Part shown: one piece after another, positions 25,166 through 33,092 of the stretch
How positions within the stretch are numbered: position 1 is the first letter of the stretch
Layout of the letters: every line of letters starts with the position of its first letter
Origin: JAACFF01 sp963807975
GTDB taxonomy: Bacteria > Chloroflexota > Anaerolineae > Promineifilales > Promineifilaceae
Direction of reading: 5' to 3'
NCBI GenBank assembly: GCA_963807975.1
Contig: CAWEDV010000001.1
Span: forward strand, 2,835,194 to 2,899,193
Length of the DNA: 64,000 bases
Notes under the pieces: model-generated
The model's input: only the letters and a program-made list of their open reading frames with translations
Databases searched by the model: none
What the model was told of the DNA's origin: nothing
Made by a program: the position numbers and the translations under genes

Positions 25166-26380
25166 ATGGCTGGTGAAAAGACCGTGGAACGTCTTCCGCT
25201 GACACCGGAAATGATGTGGCCGGTAAAGGAATATAAAGAACGGGATCTCTATTTCTTATTAGAGCAAACCGATGCGATGCTGCCCAACGGTCGAGTAGAC
25301 GTGAAGGGCTACGGGGAAATGATCATGCTGGGTGGGTACTCTTACCTGGGATTGATCGGCCATCCGAAGATCAACGCGGCCGCTAAAGCGGCTGTTGACA
25401 AATTCGGCACCGGAACCCATGGTGTGCGCCTGCTGGCAGGGACGCTGTCGCTGCACAATGAATTGGAGGATCGCATCGCGAAGTTTAAGAAGTCGGACGC
25501 GGCCATTACTATGTCCAGTGGTTACGTCACAAATCTGGCCACGATCTCCAGCTTATTGCGCAAAGGGGATACGGTCATTTGCGACAAACTCAATCATGCC
25601 AGCATTGTCGATGGCTGCATGTTGTCGATGGCCAAGTTTGTACGCTTCCGCCACAATGACATGGATCACCTCGAACGGCGTTTGCGAGATGCCAATCCAC
25701 ACGGCCGAAAACTAGTGGTGGCAGATGCTGTCTTTAGCATGGATGGAGATATCATCAATCTGCCCGATATGGCGCGCTTGGTCAAGAAGTACGATGCCTA
25801 CCTGATGATCGACGAAGCCCACTCCGTCGGTGTGATCGGTAAAACGGGACATGGAATTGAGGAGCATTTCGACCTACCTCCAGACACCATAGACATCAAA
25901 ATGGGCACTTTGAGCAAGACGATACCCAGCGCTGGCGGGTACGTGGCTGGCAATGAAGAGTTGATCACTTTCCTTAAACATGAGGCTCGGGCTTTCATCT
26001 ATTCCGCAGCTATCCCGCCGGCCTCGGCTGGCGCTGCAAAAGCAGCCTTTGATGTAATCGAAGAGGAACCGTGGCGTGTGGAAAAGATCCAAACAAATTT
26101 CCATCATTTCGCCAACAAGCTTAAAGGCGCCGGCTATAATCTGCTAAAAACCGAAACGGCCATCGTCCCCGTGGTCTGTGGCTCGCTTGAAGATACGGTC
26201 ATGGTTGCCAGGCACTGCCAGAAAAACGGCATCTTTGTGCAAACGATTGCCGCCCCTGTCGTTCCCGTAGGGACTTCTCGCTTGCGGGCTTGTGTATCGG
26301 CAGCGCATAGTTTGGACGATTTAGACTTCTGCGCTGATTTAATCATCGAGGCTGGTCGGAAGCAAGGCGTAATTGCTTGA
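25166..26380 (+). CDS. PLP-dependent alpha-oxoamine synthase (BioF/Kbl/SPT-like)
   Basis: A 404-residue fold-type I aminotransferase of the alpha-oxoamine synthase family, which condenses an amino acid with an acyl-CoA or acyl-ACP. Seen are NYLG-like GGYSYLGLIGHP, the substrate loop FGTGTHGVRLLAGTLSLH, DKLNHASIVDG, MIDEAHSVGVIG (cofactor-binding Asp) and TLSKTIPSAGGYVAG, where the lysine forms the PLP Schiff base. 8-amino-7-oxononanoate synthase, glycine C-acetyltransferase and serine palmitoyltransferase-like enzymes cannot be told apart by eye. No other bio genes are nearby. GAGGAG precedes ATG 25166, and a terminator follows at 26426. Confidence 0.87.
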   Translation: MAGEKTVERLPLTPEMMWPVKEYKERDLYFLLEQTDAMLPNGRVDVKGYGEMIMLGGYSYLGLIGHPKINAAAKAAVDKFGTGTHGVRLLAGTLSLHNELEDRIAKFKKSDAAITMSSGYVTNLATISSLLRKGDTVICDKLNHASIVDGCMLSMAKFVRFRHNDMDHLERRLRDANPHGRKLVVADAVFSMDGDIINLPDMARLVKKYDAYLMIDEAHSVGVIGKTGHGIEEHFDLPPDTIDIKMGTLSKTIPSAGGYVAGNEELITFLKHEARAFIYSAAIPPASAGAAKAAFDVIEEEPWRVEKIQTNFHHFANKLKGAGYNLLKTETAIVPVVCGSLEDTVMVARHCQKNGIFVQTIAAPVVPVGTSRLRACVSAAHSLDDLDFCADLIIEAGRKQGVIA

Positions 26381-26425
26381 TGACTTGAATCTGACTGCGC
26401 GAATATCTGAAACAGACGTTTTTGG

Positions 26426-26460
26426 AACCTCCTGTTAGCATTATGGCGCAGGAGGTTTTT
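26426..26460 (+). terminator. Rho-independent terminator
   Basis: AACCTCCTG (26426-26434) pairs perfectly with CAGGAGGTT (26449-26457), followed by a T-rich tail (TTTTTCTTT). It closes the alpha-oxoamine synthase transcript. Confidence 0.8.
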
Positions 26461-26489
26461 CTTTGGCGTTAATTCTCCGGCAAACTCTG

Positions 26490-26518
26490 TTGCCAGTGGA
26501 ATATGTCTATGGTAAAAT
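26490..26518 (+). promoter_or_regulatory. Promoter of the gntR-korAB operon
   Basis: TTGCCA (26490-26495), a 17-bp spacer, then TAAAAT (26513-26518), 46 nt before ATG 26565. Confidence 0.55.
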
Positions 26519-26546
26519 TCCAGCATCGATTCGATTAATTCTATTT

Positions 26547-26562
26547 ATTGGATGATTCCAAT
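26547..26562. promoter_or_regulatory. Candidate autoregulatory operator
   Basis: ATTGGA-TGAT-TCCAAT is a perfect 6-4-6 palindrome ending 2 nt before the regulator's start codon, in the position of the ribosome binding site. No Shine-Dalgarno is otherwise visible. Confidence 0.45.
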
Positions 26563-26564
26563 CA

Positions 26565-27293
26565 ATGCAGCTAACAAAACTAGATTCTCTCTTCCTTCAC
26601 TACCTCATCGACAACGATGTCCCTCCTGGACAACGCCTCCCCGCGCTTAGTGATATCAGTTCAGAAATGGGGATCAGCGTAGGCAAGCTGCGCGAGGAGA
26701 TGGAAATCGCACGCAAGATGGGGCTTGTTTCTGTCCGCCCGCGCCTGGGCATCCAGAGAGAACCATTTGAATTCTCGCAGATGCTCCTGGACGGTGTGCT
26801 TTTTGGACTGGCAACCGGTGAAGCGAACTTTGAGCAGTACAGTCAATTACGTCAGGTCGTAGAAACAGGATTTTGGGATCAGGCGGTAAAATTGCTCACC
26901 ACAGAGGACAAGGAACAGCTGCGCACCCTTGTGACCCGCGCATGGGACAAACTGCGTGGTGAGCCGATCCATCTACCGAATGGGGAACACCGTGATTTAC
27001 ATCTGACCATCTTCGGCCGTCTGGAAAATCCATTTGTTCAGGGTATTCTTGATGCGTATTGGCAGGCGTATGAAGCGAGTGAAATGACCCGGTTTGCCAG
27101 TTACGCTTATTGGACCGAGGTTTGGACCTACCACGAAAAAATTGTGGATGCTTTGTATAATAATGATTTCGCGCTGGGCCAGCAGTTGCTGGTCGAGCAT
27201 TTTTCGCTGTTGAAATCGCTCTCGGCAACGGTCACCAACCCGCCACAAGAGCGTAATCAGTCAATTCCCAAAACCAAAGGAGAAAGCAGATAA
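26565..27293 (+). CDS. GntR-family regulator with FCD domain
   Basis: A 242-residue FadR-type regulator. The N-terminal winged helix contains GQRLPALSDISSEMGISVGK and KMGLVSVRPRLGIQRE (residues about 22-70). The C-terminal FCD domain contains LRQVVETGFWDQAVKLLT, FHLTIF-like DLHLTIFGRLENPFVQGIL and YHEKIVDALYNND with candidate metal/ligand histidines. FCD regulators sense carboxylic acids or acyl-CoAs. Its stop overlaps the start of the next gene by 1 nt, so it is part of the korAB operon and probably controls it in response to an oxoacid, which is inference. Confidence 0.88.
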   Translation: MQLTKLDSLFLHYLIDNDVPPGQRLPALSDISSEMGISVGKLREEMEIARKMGLVSVRPRLGIQREPFEFSQMLLDGVLFGLATGEANFEQYSQLRQVVETGFWDQAVKLLTTEDKEQLRTLVTRAWDKLRGEPIHLPNGEHRDLHLTIFGRLENPFVQGILDAYWQAYEASEMTRFASYAYWTEVWTYHEKIVDALYNNDFALGQQLLVEHFSLLKSLSATVTNPPQERNQSIPKTKGESR

Positions 27294-29122
27294 TGGGTAC
27301 TGTAGAAGCCGTTTCCGCGGCAGCATTGGCTGCAGAACGACCTGCTGTAATCAATGATTTTTCGATCATTGTCGCTACAGTAAATGGCACAGGCAGCCAA
27401 ACGGCAAACCTGGCGCTGTTGCGATCGTTCTTCAAGATGGGGATACCCGTCAACGGGAAGAATATATTCCCCTCCAATATTCAGGGACTGCCGACCTGGT
27501 ACAACATTCGTGTCAGCCGTGAAGGGTATGTAGCCCGCAGGGAGACCTCTGAGATCTTGGTAGCATTCAATCTGGCAACGGTCAAAGACGATATCGCAAA
27601 CTTGCCGCCGGGTGGTGTTTGCGTGCACAATGGTGACTGGCGTTCTATCCCTCAGCGTGATGACATCACCTATTATGCAATTCCGATAAACCAGTTCGTT
27701 GCCAAATCAGGCATGAAGGGCAAGCTGCGTGACTATATTGCCAATATGGTTTACGTCGGTGCGCTCGCCTACCTTCTGGATATCCCTTTGGAACAGATCG
27801 ATGACGCGCTGGATTTCCACTTCAAAGGCCGGCGAAAATTGGTTGATTCCAATTTGAATATGGTGCGTTTGGCCTATGAATGGACGGCCGAAAACATCGT
27901 CAAAACTGATCCCTTCCGGGTAACCCCCATGAATGAGACAGCAGGCTTGATCATGTTGTCGGGCAACGAAGCCGCGGCACTCGGTGCCGTCTATGGTGGT
28001 GTTACAGTGGTTGCCTGGTACCCTATTACGCCCTCTACGAGCGTTATAGATGCAGTAAGTAGCTATTTACCGCAACTGCGCAAGGACCCAGAAACAGGGC
28101 GTAAAAGCTACACGGTCATTCAAGCAGAAGATGAATTGGCGGCGATAGGCATGCTGCTGGGTGCCGGGTGGGCTGGAGCCAGAGCGATGACGGCCACATC
28201 AGGGCCCGGGATTTCGCTGATGGCTGAGTTCTCTGGTCTGGGCTATTTCGCGGAAATTCCCGCAGTTATTTGGGATATACAGCGTGTTGGTCCCAGCACG
28301 GGCATGCCCACGCGCACAGGTCAGGGAGACATCGATTTTGTCTATACCTTGGGTCATGGAGATACCAAGAACGTTATTCTGCTGCCGGGAACAGTCAAAG
28401 AGTGCTTTGAATTTGGTACGACCTCTTTCAACCTGGCCGATGAACTACAAACCCCGGTATTCGTGCTCAGCGATCTTGATTTGGGTATGAACAATTGGAT
28501 GTCCGAGCCCTTCACTTATCCTGAGGAACCTATCAAACGAGGCAAGGTTCTGACCGCCGAAGCTATTGAAGAGAAAGGATTCGCTCGCTATAAAGATATT
28601 GATGGCGACGGGGTTGGCTACCGCACCCTACCAGGTACCAACCACCCTAAGGCGGCTTTCTTTACACGAGGCACTGGTCATGATGAAAATGCCGTCTATA
28701 GCGAAAAACCAGAAGCATGGATTCAAAACATGGATCGCATTCTACGCAAGTTCAATACAGCGCGAGATATGGTCCCCGGTCCGATCGTCGATGAAAACAA
28801 GGACGCCACGATTGGCATTATCGCCTATGGTACGACTACCTTCGCCGTTGAGGAAGCACGGGACCGTATGGCGGCAGCAGATTTGCAAACCAGTTACCTG
28901 CGCTTAAGGGCCTTACCGATCAATGATGAAGTGCAGGAATTTGTGGCCAGACATGATCGTGTTTATGTCGTGGAGTTAAATAGAGATGGGCAAATGCATT
29001 CGATCTTGATCACGGAAATGCCGGAGATGGCGACGAAGCTTATTTCTCTGGCACACCTGGATGGCATGTCATTAACAGCCCGTTGGGTGCAAGAAGCGAT
29101 TGAAGCCAAGGAGCAAAGATAA
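27293..29122 (+). CDS. korA: 2-oxoacid:ferredoxin oxidoreductase, fused gamma/alpha subunit
   Basis: A 609-residue KorA-type subunit. The gamma domain comes first (VATVNGTGSQTANLALLRSF, residues 23-42), then the alpha domain with the YPITPST motif (WYPITPSTSVIDAVSSYLP, near residue 243) and EDELAAIGMLLGAGWAGAR, TATSGPGISLMAEF. The enzyme oxidatively decarboxylates a 2-oxoacid to an acyl-CoA, reducing ferredoxin, or runs in reverse. The 2-oxoglutarate versus branched-chain specificity cannot be fixed from sequence by eye. Confidence 0.93.
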   Translation: MGTVEAVSAAALAAERPAVINDFSIIVATVNGTGSQTANLALLRSFFKMGIPVNGKNIFPSNIQGLPTWYNIRVSREGYVARRETSEILVAFNLATVKDDIANLPPGGVCVHNGDWRSIPQRDDITYYAIPINQFVAKSGMKGKLRDYIANMVYVGALAYLLDIPLEQIDDALDFHFKGRRKLVDSNLNMVRLAYEWTAENIVKTDPFRVTPMNETAGLIMLSGNEAAALGAVYGGVTVVAWYPITPSTSVIDAVSSYLPQLRKDPETGRKSYTVIQAEDELAAIGMLLGAGWAGARAMTATSGPGISLMAEFSGLGYFAEIPAVIWDIQRVGPSTGMPTRTGQGDIDFVYTLGHGDTKNVILLPGTVKECFEFGTTSFNLADELQTPVFVLSDLDLGMNNWMSEPFTYPEEPIKRGKVLTAEAIEEKGFARYKDIDGDGVGYRTLPGTNHPKAAFFTRGTGHDENAVYSEKPEAWIQNMDRILRKFNTARDMVPGPIVDENKDATIGIIAYGTTTFAVEEARDRMAAADLQTSYLRLRALPINDEVQEFVARHDRVYVVELNRDGQMHSILITEMPEMATKLISLAHLDGMSLTARWVQEAIEAKEQR

Positions 29123-29123
29123 A

Positions 29124-30164
29124 ATGGGTACCCGAACAAGGCAACCTCAAATCAATCTGATCGGTTTAACCAAAAATGATTACAAAGCGCAGCCATCAAC
29201 GCTCTGCAAGGGCTGTGGTCACAATTCGATCTCCAGCCAGATCGTTCAAGTCGCTTATGATCTAAATATTAGGCCCCATGAGATCATCAAATTGAGCGGT
29301 ATCGGCTGTTCCAGCAAATCGCCGGCCTATTTTCTTGGTATGTCCCATGGCTTCAACTCATTACATGGGCGTATGCCTTCCATCGGTACTGGCGCTTTGA
29401 TGGCCAACCATCATTTGCGCGCCATCGGCGTCAGCGGGGATGGCGATACGGCCAGCATCGGCATGGGACAGTTCAAGCATGCTATGCGGCGCAATGTGCG
29501 CATGGTTTATATCATCGAAAACAATGGCGTATATGGGCTGACCAAGGGCCAGTTTTCGGCGACAGCCGAAGAAGGACATGAATTGAAATATGCGGGGCGT
29601 AACGAATTACCGCCGATCGATATCTGCATGGAGGCGATCATGGCCGGTGCCGGTTTTGTGGCCCGTTCCTTCTCGGGTGATGCTAAACAGGTGCGCGAAT
29701 TGTTAAAAGCCGCACTGAGTCATCGGGGTATGGCTGTATTGGATATCATCAGTCCTTGCGTGGCTTTTAACAACATCGATACGTCACGTAAGAGCTATGG
29801 CTATGGACGAGAACATGAAGCACCGCTGCATGATTTTGGCTGGGTGCCGCAAGAAGATGAAATCATGATCGAAGAACAGTCGCCGGGCGAGGTTCGCGAT
29901 ATTAGCTTGCATGATGGCTCGCGTATCCAATTGAGACGATTGGAGGATGATTACGATCCGACGGACAGGATGGCGGCCTTGACCTTGCTGCATGAAACGG
30001 AGCATACAGAAGAGTTCGTCACCGGCTTGATTTACTTTGATCCCAGAAGGGAATCTTTGGCGGAAGCGGCCGATTTAGTAGATACACCTCTGGCGCACTT
30101 GCCAGATGAGATGATCCGGCCCTCAAAGGAATCGCTGGACAAAATTATGGCGCGTCTGCAGTAG
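29124..30164 (+). CDS. korB: 2-oxoacid:ferredoxin oxidoreductase, beta subunit
   Basis: A 346-residue thiamine diphosphate-binding beta subunit. The cluster and cofactor motifs are CKGCGHNSISSQ, SGIGCSSKSPAYF, GVSGDGDTASIGMGQ, IENNGVYGLTKGQFSAT and DIISPCVAF. The four cysteines expected for the 4Fe-4S cluster are all present. ATG 29124 follows the korA stop directly and has AAGGAG about 10 nt upstream. The open frame begins earlier at 29100 but would overlap korA. Confidence 0.93.
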   Translation: MGTRTRQPQINLIGLTKNDYKAQPSTLCKGCGHNSISSQIVQVAYDLNIRPHEIIKLSGIGCSSKSPAYFLGMSHGFNSLHGRMPSIGTGALMANHHLRAIGVSGDGDTASIGMGQFKHAMRRNVRMVYIIENNGVYGLTKGQFSATAEEGHELKYAGRNELPPIDICMEAIMAGAGFVARSFSGDAKQVRELLKAALSHRGMAVLDIISPCVAFNNIDTSRKSYGYGREHEAPLHDFGWVPQEDEIMIEEQSPGEVRDISLHDGSRIQLRRLEDDYDPTDRMAALTLLHETEHTEEFVTGLIYFDPRRESLAEAADLVDTPLAHLPDEMIRPSKESLDKIMARLQ

Positions 30165-30187
30165 CCAGATCTAAAGTTTTTACGCGC

Positions 30188-30222
30188 ACGGCCGTTCCTT
30201 CGGAAAATCGGGGAACGGCCGT
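30188..30222 (+). terminator. Hairpin ending the korAB operon, built from two ACGGCCGT copies
   Basis: ACGGCCGTTCC (30188-30198) pairs perfectly with GGAACGGCCGT (30212-30222) around a 13-nt loop, followed by TGTGTTTA. The tail is only weakly T-rich. Both arms contain the palindrome repeated across the window. Confidence 0.55.
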
Positions 30223-30235
30223 TGTGTTTAATATT

Positions 30236-30294
30236 CCGCGCAGGTCTTCAATGGACAGCCTGTCAAGCATCGTATCAATTCAAGACCTGCGCGG
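30236..30294 (+). promoter_or_regulatory. Structured leader upstream of homoserine dehydrogenase
   Basis: CCGCGCAGGTCTT (30236-30248) pairs perfectly with AAGACCTGCGCGG (30282-30294). The 33-nt interior contains a GACAG-C-CTGTC hairpin. The structure ends 15 nt before the GGAGG of the next gene. It does not match a riboswitch I recognise. Confidence 0.5.
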
Positions 30295-30323
30295 TATTAG
30301 TTAGGAAGTGGAGGAAAAAGAAG

Positions 30324-31358
30324 ATGAAAACGTACCGTCTGGTTTTGATCGGTTTTGGCAATGTCGGCCAGGGCCTGACCCAGATTCTACGCGAGCGTGG
30401 GCAGGAACTGGCGCAGCGCTTTGGAACCAACTTTCAAATTGTGGCCGTTAGCGATTTTGTACTGGGCAGCCTCCACAATCCTGCAGGTCTCGATCCGGCG
30501 CAGTTATTGCAAGCTGTGGCTGAGGATGGCAGCTTAGAAAGTATCGCCGCACCCGAAAAGGGTTGGGATGCTCTGGAAACGATAAAACGGAGCGAGGCAG
30601 ATATTGTCGTAGAGATGAGCTATACCGATCTAGAAACAGGAGAACCCGCAGTAAGCCATATTCGCGCGGCGCTGGACGCGGGCAAACATGTGGTCACAAC
30701 AAATAAGGGGCCGGTTGCCCTCTATTATCCACAGTTGGCGGAGCTCGCTGCTCAAAATAATTTGCGCATCGAGGCCGAAGGCACAGTGATGAGCGGCACG
30801 CCGGCCATACATCTGGGCCGCGAGGTGTTGGCAGGGGCAGGAATCAAACGTATTCAAGGTATCCTCAACGGCACGACCAACTATATTCTGACCCAGATGG
30901 AGTCTGGAGCGACCTATGCTGATGCCTTGAGCGATGCCCAGGCCAAGGGGTATGCGGAGGCTGATCCATCTGGTGATGTGGAGGGGATTGACGCCGCCGG
31001 CAAAGTGGTCATCCTGGCCAATCTCCTGATGGGCGAATCGCTGACATTGGCTGATGTGCAGCGCACGGGTATCACCGGAATTTCGCCACAAGATATCGCG
31101 CAGGCGCGCGAAGCGGGAGAACGCTGGAAATTAATCGGCCAGGCGCAGCGGGTCGACGGACAAAGCCAGGCCAGCGTCCAACCCGTTCGTCTGCCGCTGG
31201 CGCATCCTCTAGCCTCCGTGAGCGGGGCTACGAATGCTGTTACCTACGAGACCGATCTACTAGGCGCTGTGACCCTTATCGGCCCAGGTGCCGGCCGAAT
31301 TGAAACAGGATATGCGCTCATCAGCGATCTCCTGGCCATAGACCGCAGATTGGACTAG
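30324..31358 (+). CDS. hom: Homoserine dehydrogenase
   Basis: A 344-residue NAD(P)-dependent enzyme reducing aspartate semialdehyde to homoserine for threonine and methionine synthesis. Seen are the Rossmann glycine motif LIGFGNVGQGL (residues 7-17), VVTTNKGPVALYY with the conserved lysine, GILNGTTNYILTQM and AKGYAEADPSGDVEGIDAAGK, all diagnostic. The C-terminal ACT domain of longer forms is absent, so allosteric control by threonine is unlikely through that domain. ATG 30324 is preceded by GGAGG at 30310-30314; the open frame upstream to 30222 runs through the hairpin leader and is rejected. Confidence 0.93.
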   Translation: MKTYRLVLIGFGNVGQGLTQILRERGQELAQRFGTNFQIVAVSDFVLGSLHNPAGLDPAQLLQAVAEDGSLESIAAPEKGWDALETIKRSEADIVVEMSYTDLETGEPAVSHIRAALDAGKHVVTTNKGPVALYYPQLAELAAQNNLRIEAEGTVMSGTPAIHLGREVLAGAGIKRIQGILNGTTNYILTQMESGATYADALSDAQAKGYAEADPSGDVEGIDAAGKVVILANLLMGESLTLADVQRTGITGISPQDIAQAREAGERWKLIGQAQRVDGQSQASVQPVRLPLAHPLASVSGATNAVTYETDLLGAVTLIGPGAGRIETGYALISDLLAIDRRLD

Positions 31359-31369
31359 GGACTGGTTCG

Positions 31370-32941
31370 CTATTCGCCTACGTTCTCCGTCATCCAAATA
31401 TCGGGAGCTGCAGTGCTCTCCAGGACAATCTGGCGAGCGAAGGCTTTTTCCATCAGCGATGCACCATTTTTTTCCGCCTCCCACAACTCTACCGCTGGAT
31501 ATTCATCAGCTATCACCGTCAATCGTAAAGTTTTATCATCCCAAAAGGCGTTGACATCGTCTACGTTGGCATTTCGTCCCCGTTCCAGGAATTCAGCCAG
31601 CCGCAGCATGGCCGATAAACGGATCAAGAGTAGATCGTCCCCTTCTCGTAGCAGGTCTTCAAAGCCGGAAATGCTTGGTTTTCCCTTGCGATGGTAGCGG
31701 GTGAGCAAAGCGATCAAGGCCGTCTCACGCGGGCTGTAGCCGGGCAGCCCCCGGTTGGTAATCAACATCTTCGAGTGTTTGTGATGGTTGTAGTAGTCGA
31801 TGATCGTGCCCAAGTCATGCAAAAGAGCAGCGGAATCAAGCAGTTCTTGCTCCGCACGGCCGAAACCATGTAAAGGCGCCAACTGCTCAAATAATCTATT
31901 GGCTAAAAAGCGCACATGGGCCACGTGCTGCTTTTCATAATTGTATACACGAGCCATGTTAAGCACGCTGAAGCGCCGAATATTGGCCACCACCGGATAA
32001 GAAAGATGCTGCCAGAACTGTTCAAAAAATAAACCCTCACGCAGCCCATTGACCGAAATCGTGACCGTTTCTTGCCCTAAACGTTCCATGATCGTGTAGA
32101 TCACCAATGCGCCCGGAAGTATGATGTCGGCCCGATCGCTGTTCAAGCCCGAGATCTTTCTACGCTCATGCAGCGGCAGTTCTTGCAGTTGTTTAATGGT
32201 CTGCGCGATTGAACTGCGGCTTAGGGAAAAGCCATGCAGAGTATTGAGCGGGTAAGCCTGGCGCACAGTTTCAATGCGCGCCAAGTTGCGGATCGTGCCG
32301 CCGATGCCTACGAGCTGATGACCGGATTTGCGGACCGCATTCTTGAGCCAGGAGATTGTATCGAGCTGGCGATTGATTTCTTTAGTGACCGCTTCAAATT
32401 CAGGCAGAGCGGCGGGATCGGATTTGATAAATCTTTCAGTAAGGGCAAGGGAACCAAGCTCCAAGGCTTTACCACGCTTGAAGCGCCGGTCTCGTACCTC
32501 AGAGATTTGGGCGCTGCCGCCGCCGATATCGACGACGAAGCCATTGTTCAGGGGCACTTCATTAAGCACACCCAAAGTACCATAATAGGCCTCCTTCTCA
32601 CCATCTAGGATCTGCAGCGACAGACCGATATCACGCTCCACGCGTTCGACAAACTGGCGACCATTCTTCGCTTCGCGGACGGCGCTGGTGGCTGTGGCAA
32701 AAATCTTGTCCACACGAGCACTGTCGCAAAAGCGCTTAAAGAGGCGCAGGGTAAATAGGGCACGATTGACAGCAGGAGTACTCAATCCTGAGACAGATAG
32801 TCCCTGACGAAGGCGAACCACCTCACGGATTTCATCATCGAGATTATAGGCGTAGCCGGGGATGGTGCTGAGGACGACCAGGCGGGCAGTGTTGGAACCT
32901 AGATCGATGACGGCATAACGTTGGGCCTGATTGGACAGCAT
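31370..32941 (-). CDS. Ppx/GppA-type phosphatase with C-terminal HD-like domain
   Basis: A 523-residue member of the exopolyphosphatase/guanosine pentaphosphate phosphatase family. The ASKHA fold motifs are VIDLGSNTARLVV (residues 11-23) and NNGFVVDIGGGSAQISEV, with LVGIGGTIRNLARI further on. The C-terminal domain has HD-like residues in ALLHDLGTIIDYYNHHKHS (about 370-388). It would degrade polyphosphate or pppGpp; the two activities cannot be separated by sequence. It is convergent with hom, with 11 nt between the stops. Confidence 0.9.
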   Translation of the reverse strand: MLSNQAQRYAVIDLGSNTARLVVLSTIPGYAYNLDDEIREVVRLRQGLSVSGLSTPAVNRALFTLRLFKRFCDSARVDKIFATATSAVREAKNGRQFVERVERDIGLSLQILDGEKEAYYGTLGVLNEVPLNNGFVVDIGGGSAQISEVRDRRFKRGKALELGSLALTERFIKSDPAALPEFEAVTKEINRQLDTISWLKNAVRKSGHQLVGIGGTIRNLARIETVRQAYPLNTLHGFSLSRSSIAQTIKQLQELPLHERRKISGLNSDRADIILPGALVIYTIMERLGQETVTISVNGLREGLFFEQFWQHLSYPVVANIRRFSVLNMARVYNYEKQHVAHVRFLANRLFEQLAPLHGFGRAEQELLDSAALLHDLGTIIDYYNHHKHSKMLITNRGLPGYSPRETALIALLTRYHRKGKPSISGFEDLLREGDDLLLIRLSAMLRLAEFLERGRNANVDDVNAFWDDKTLRLTVIADEYPAVELWEAEKNGASLMEKAFARQIVLESTAAPDIWMTENVGE

Positions 32942-33058
32942 TTCTTTCTCCCTTAGGCGGTACTAGGCCGCAAGTGATAACTTTAATTTTGAATTTTTTC
33001 ACTCTTAGAACATTTCTGCAAAGGGGATGAAAGAATCCGATATTGTGTCATTGTATTG

Positions 33059-33064
33059 TATAAT
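33059..33064 (+). promoter_or_regulatory. -10 box upstream of the ABC exporter genes
   Basis: TATAAT, 28 nt before GTG 33093. No convincing -35 box was seen at 16-18 bp. Confidence 0.35.
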
Positions 33065-33092
33065 ACTCCTCTTTTGTCGAATAGGACCTGCT

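Noticed and set aside
27293..30164. A complete pyruvate:ferredoxin oxidoreductase.
   Set aside because: The gamma-alpha fusion with a separate beta subunit is the two-subunit KorAB form. The delta ferredoxin subunit of four-subunit enzymes is absent.
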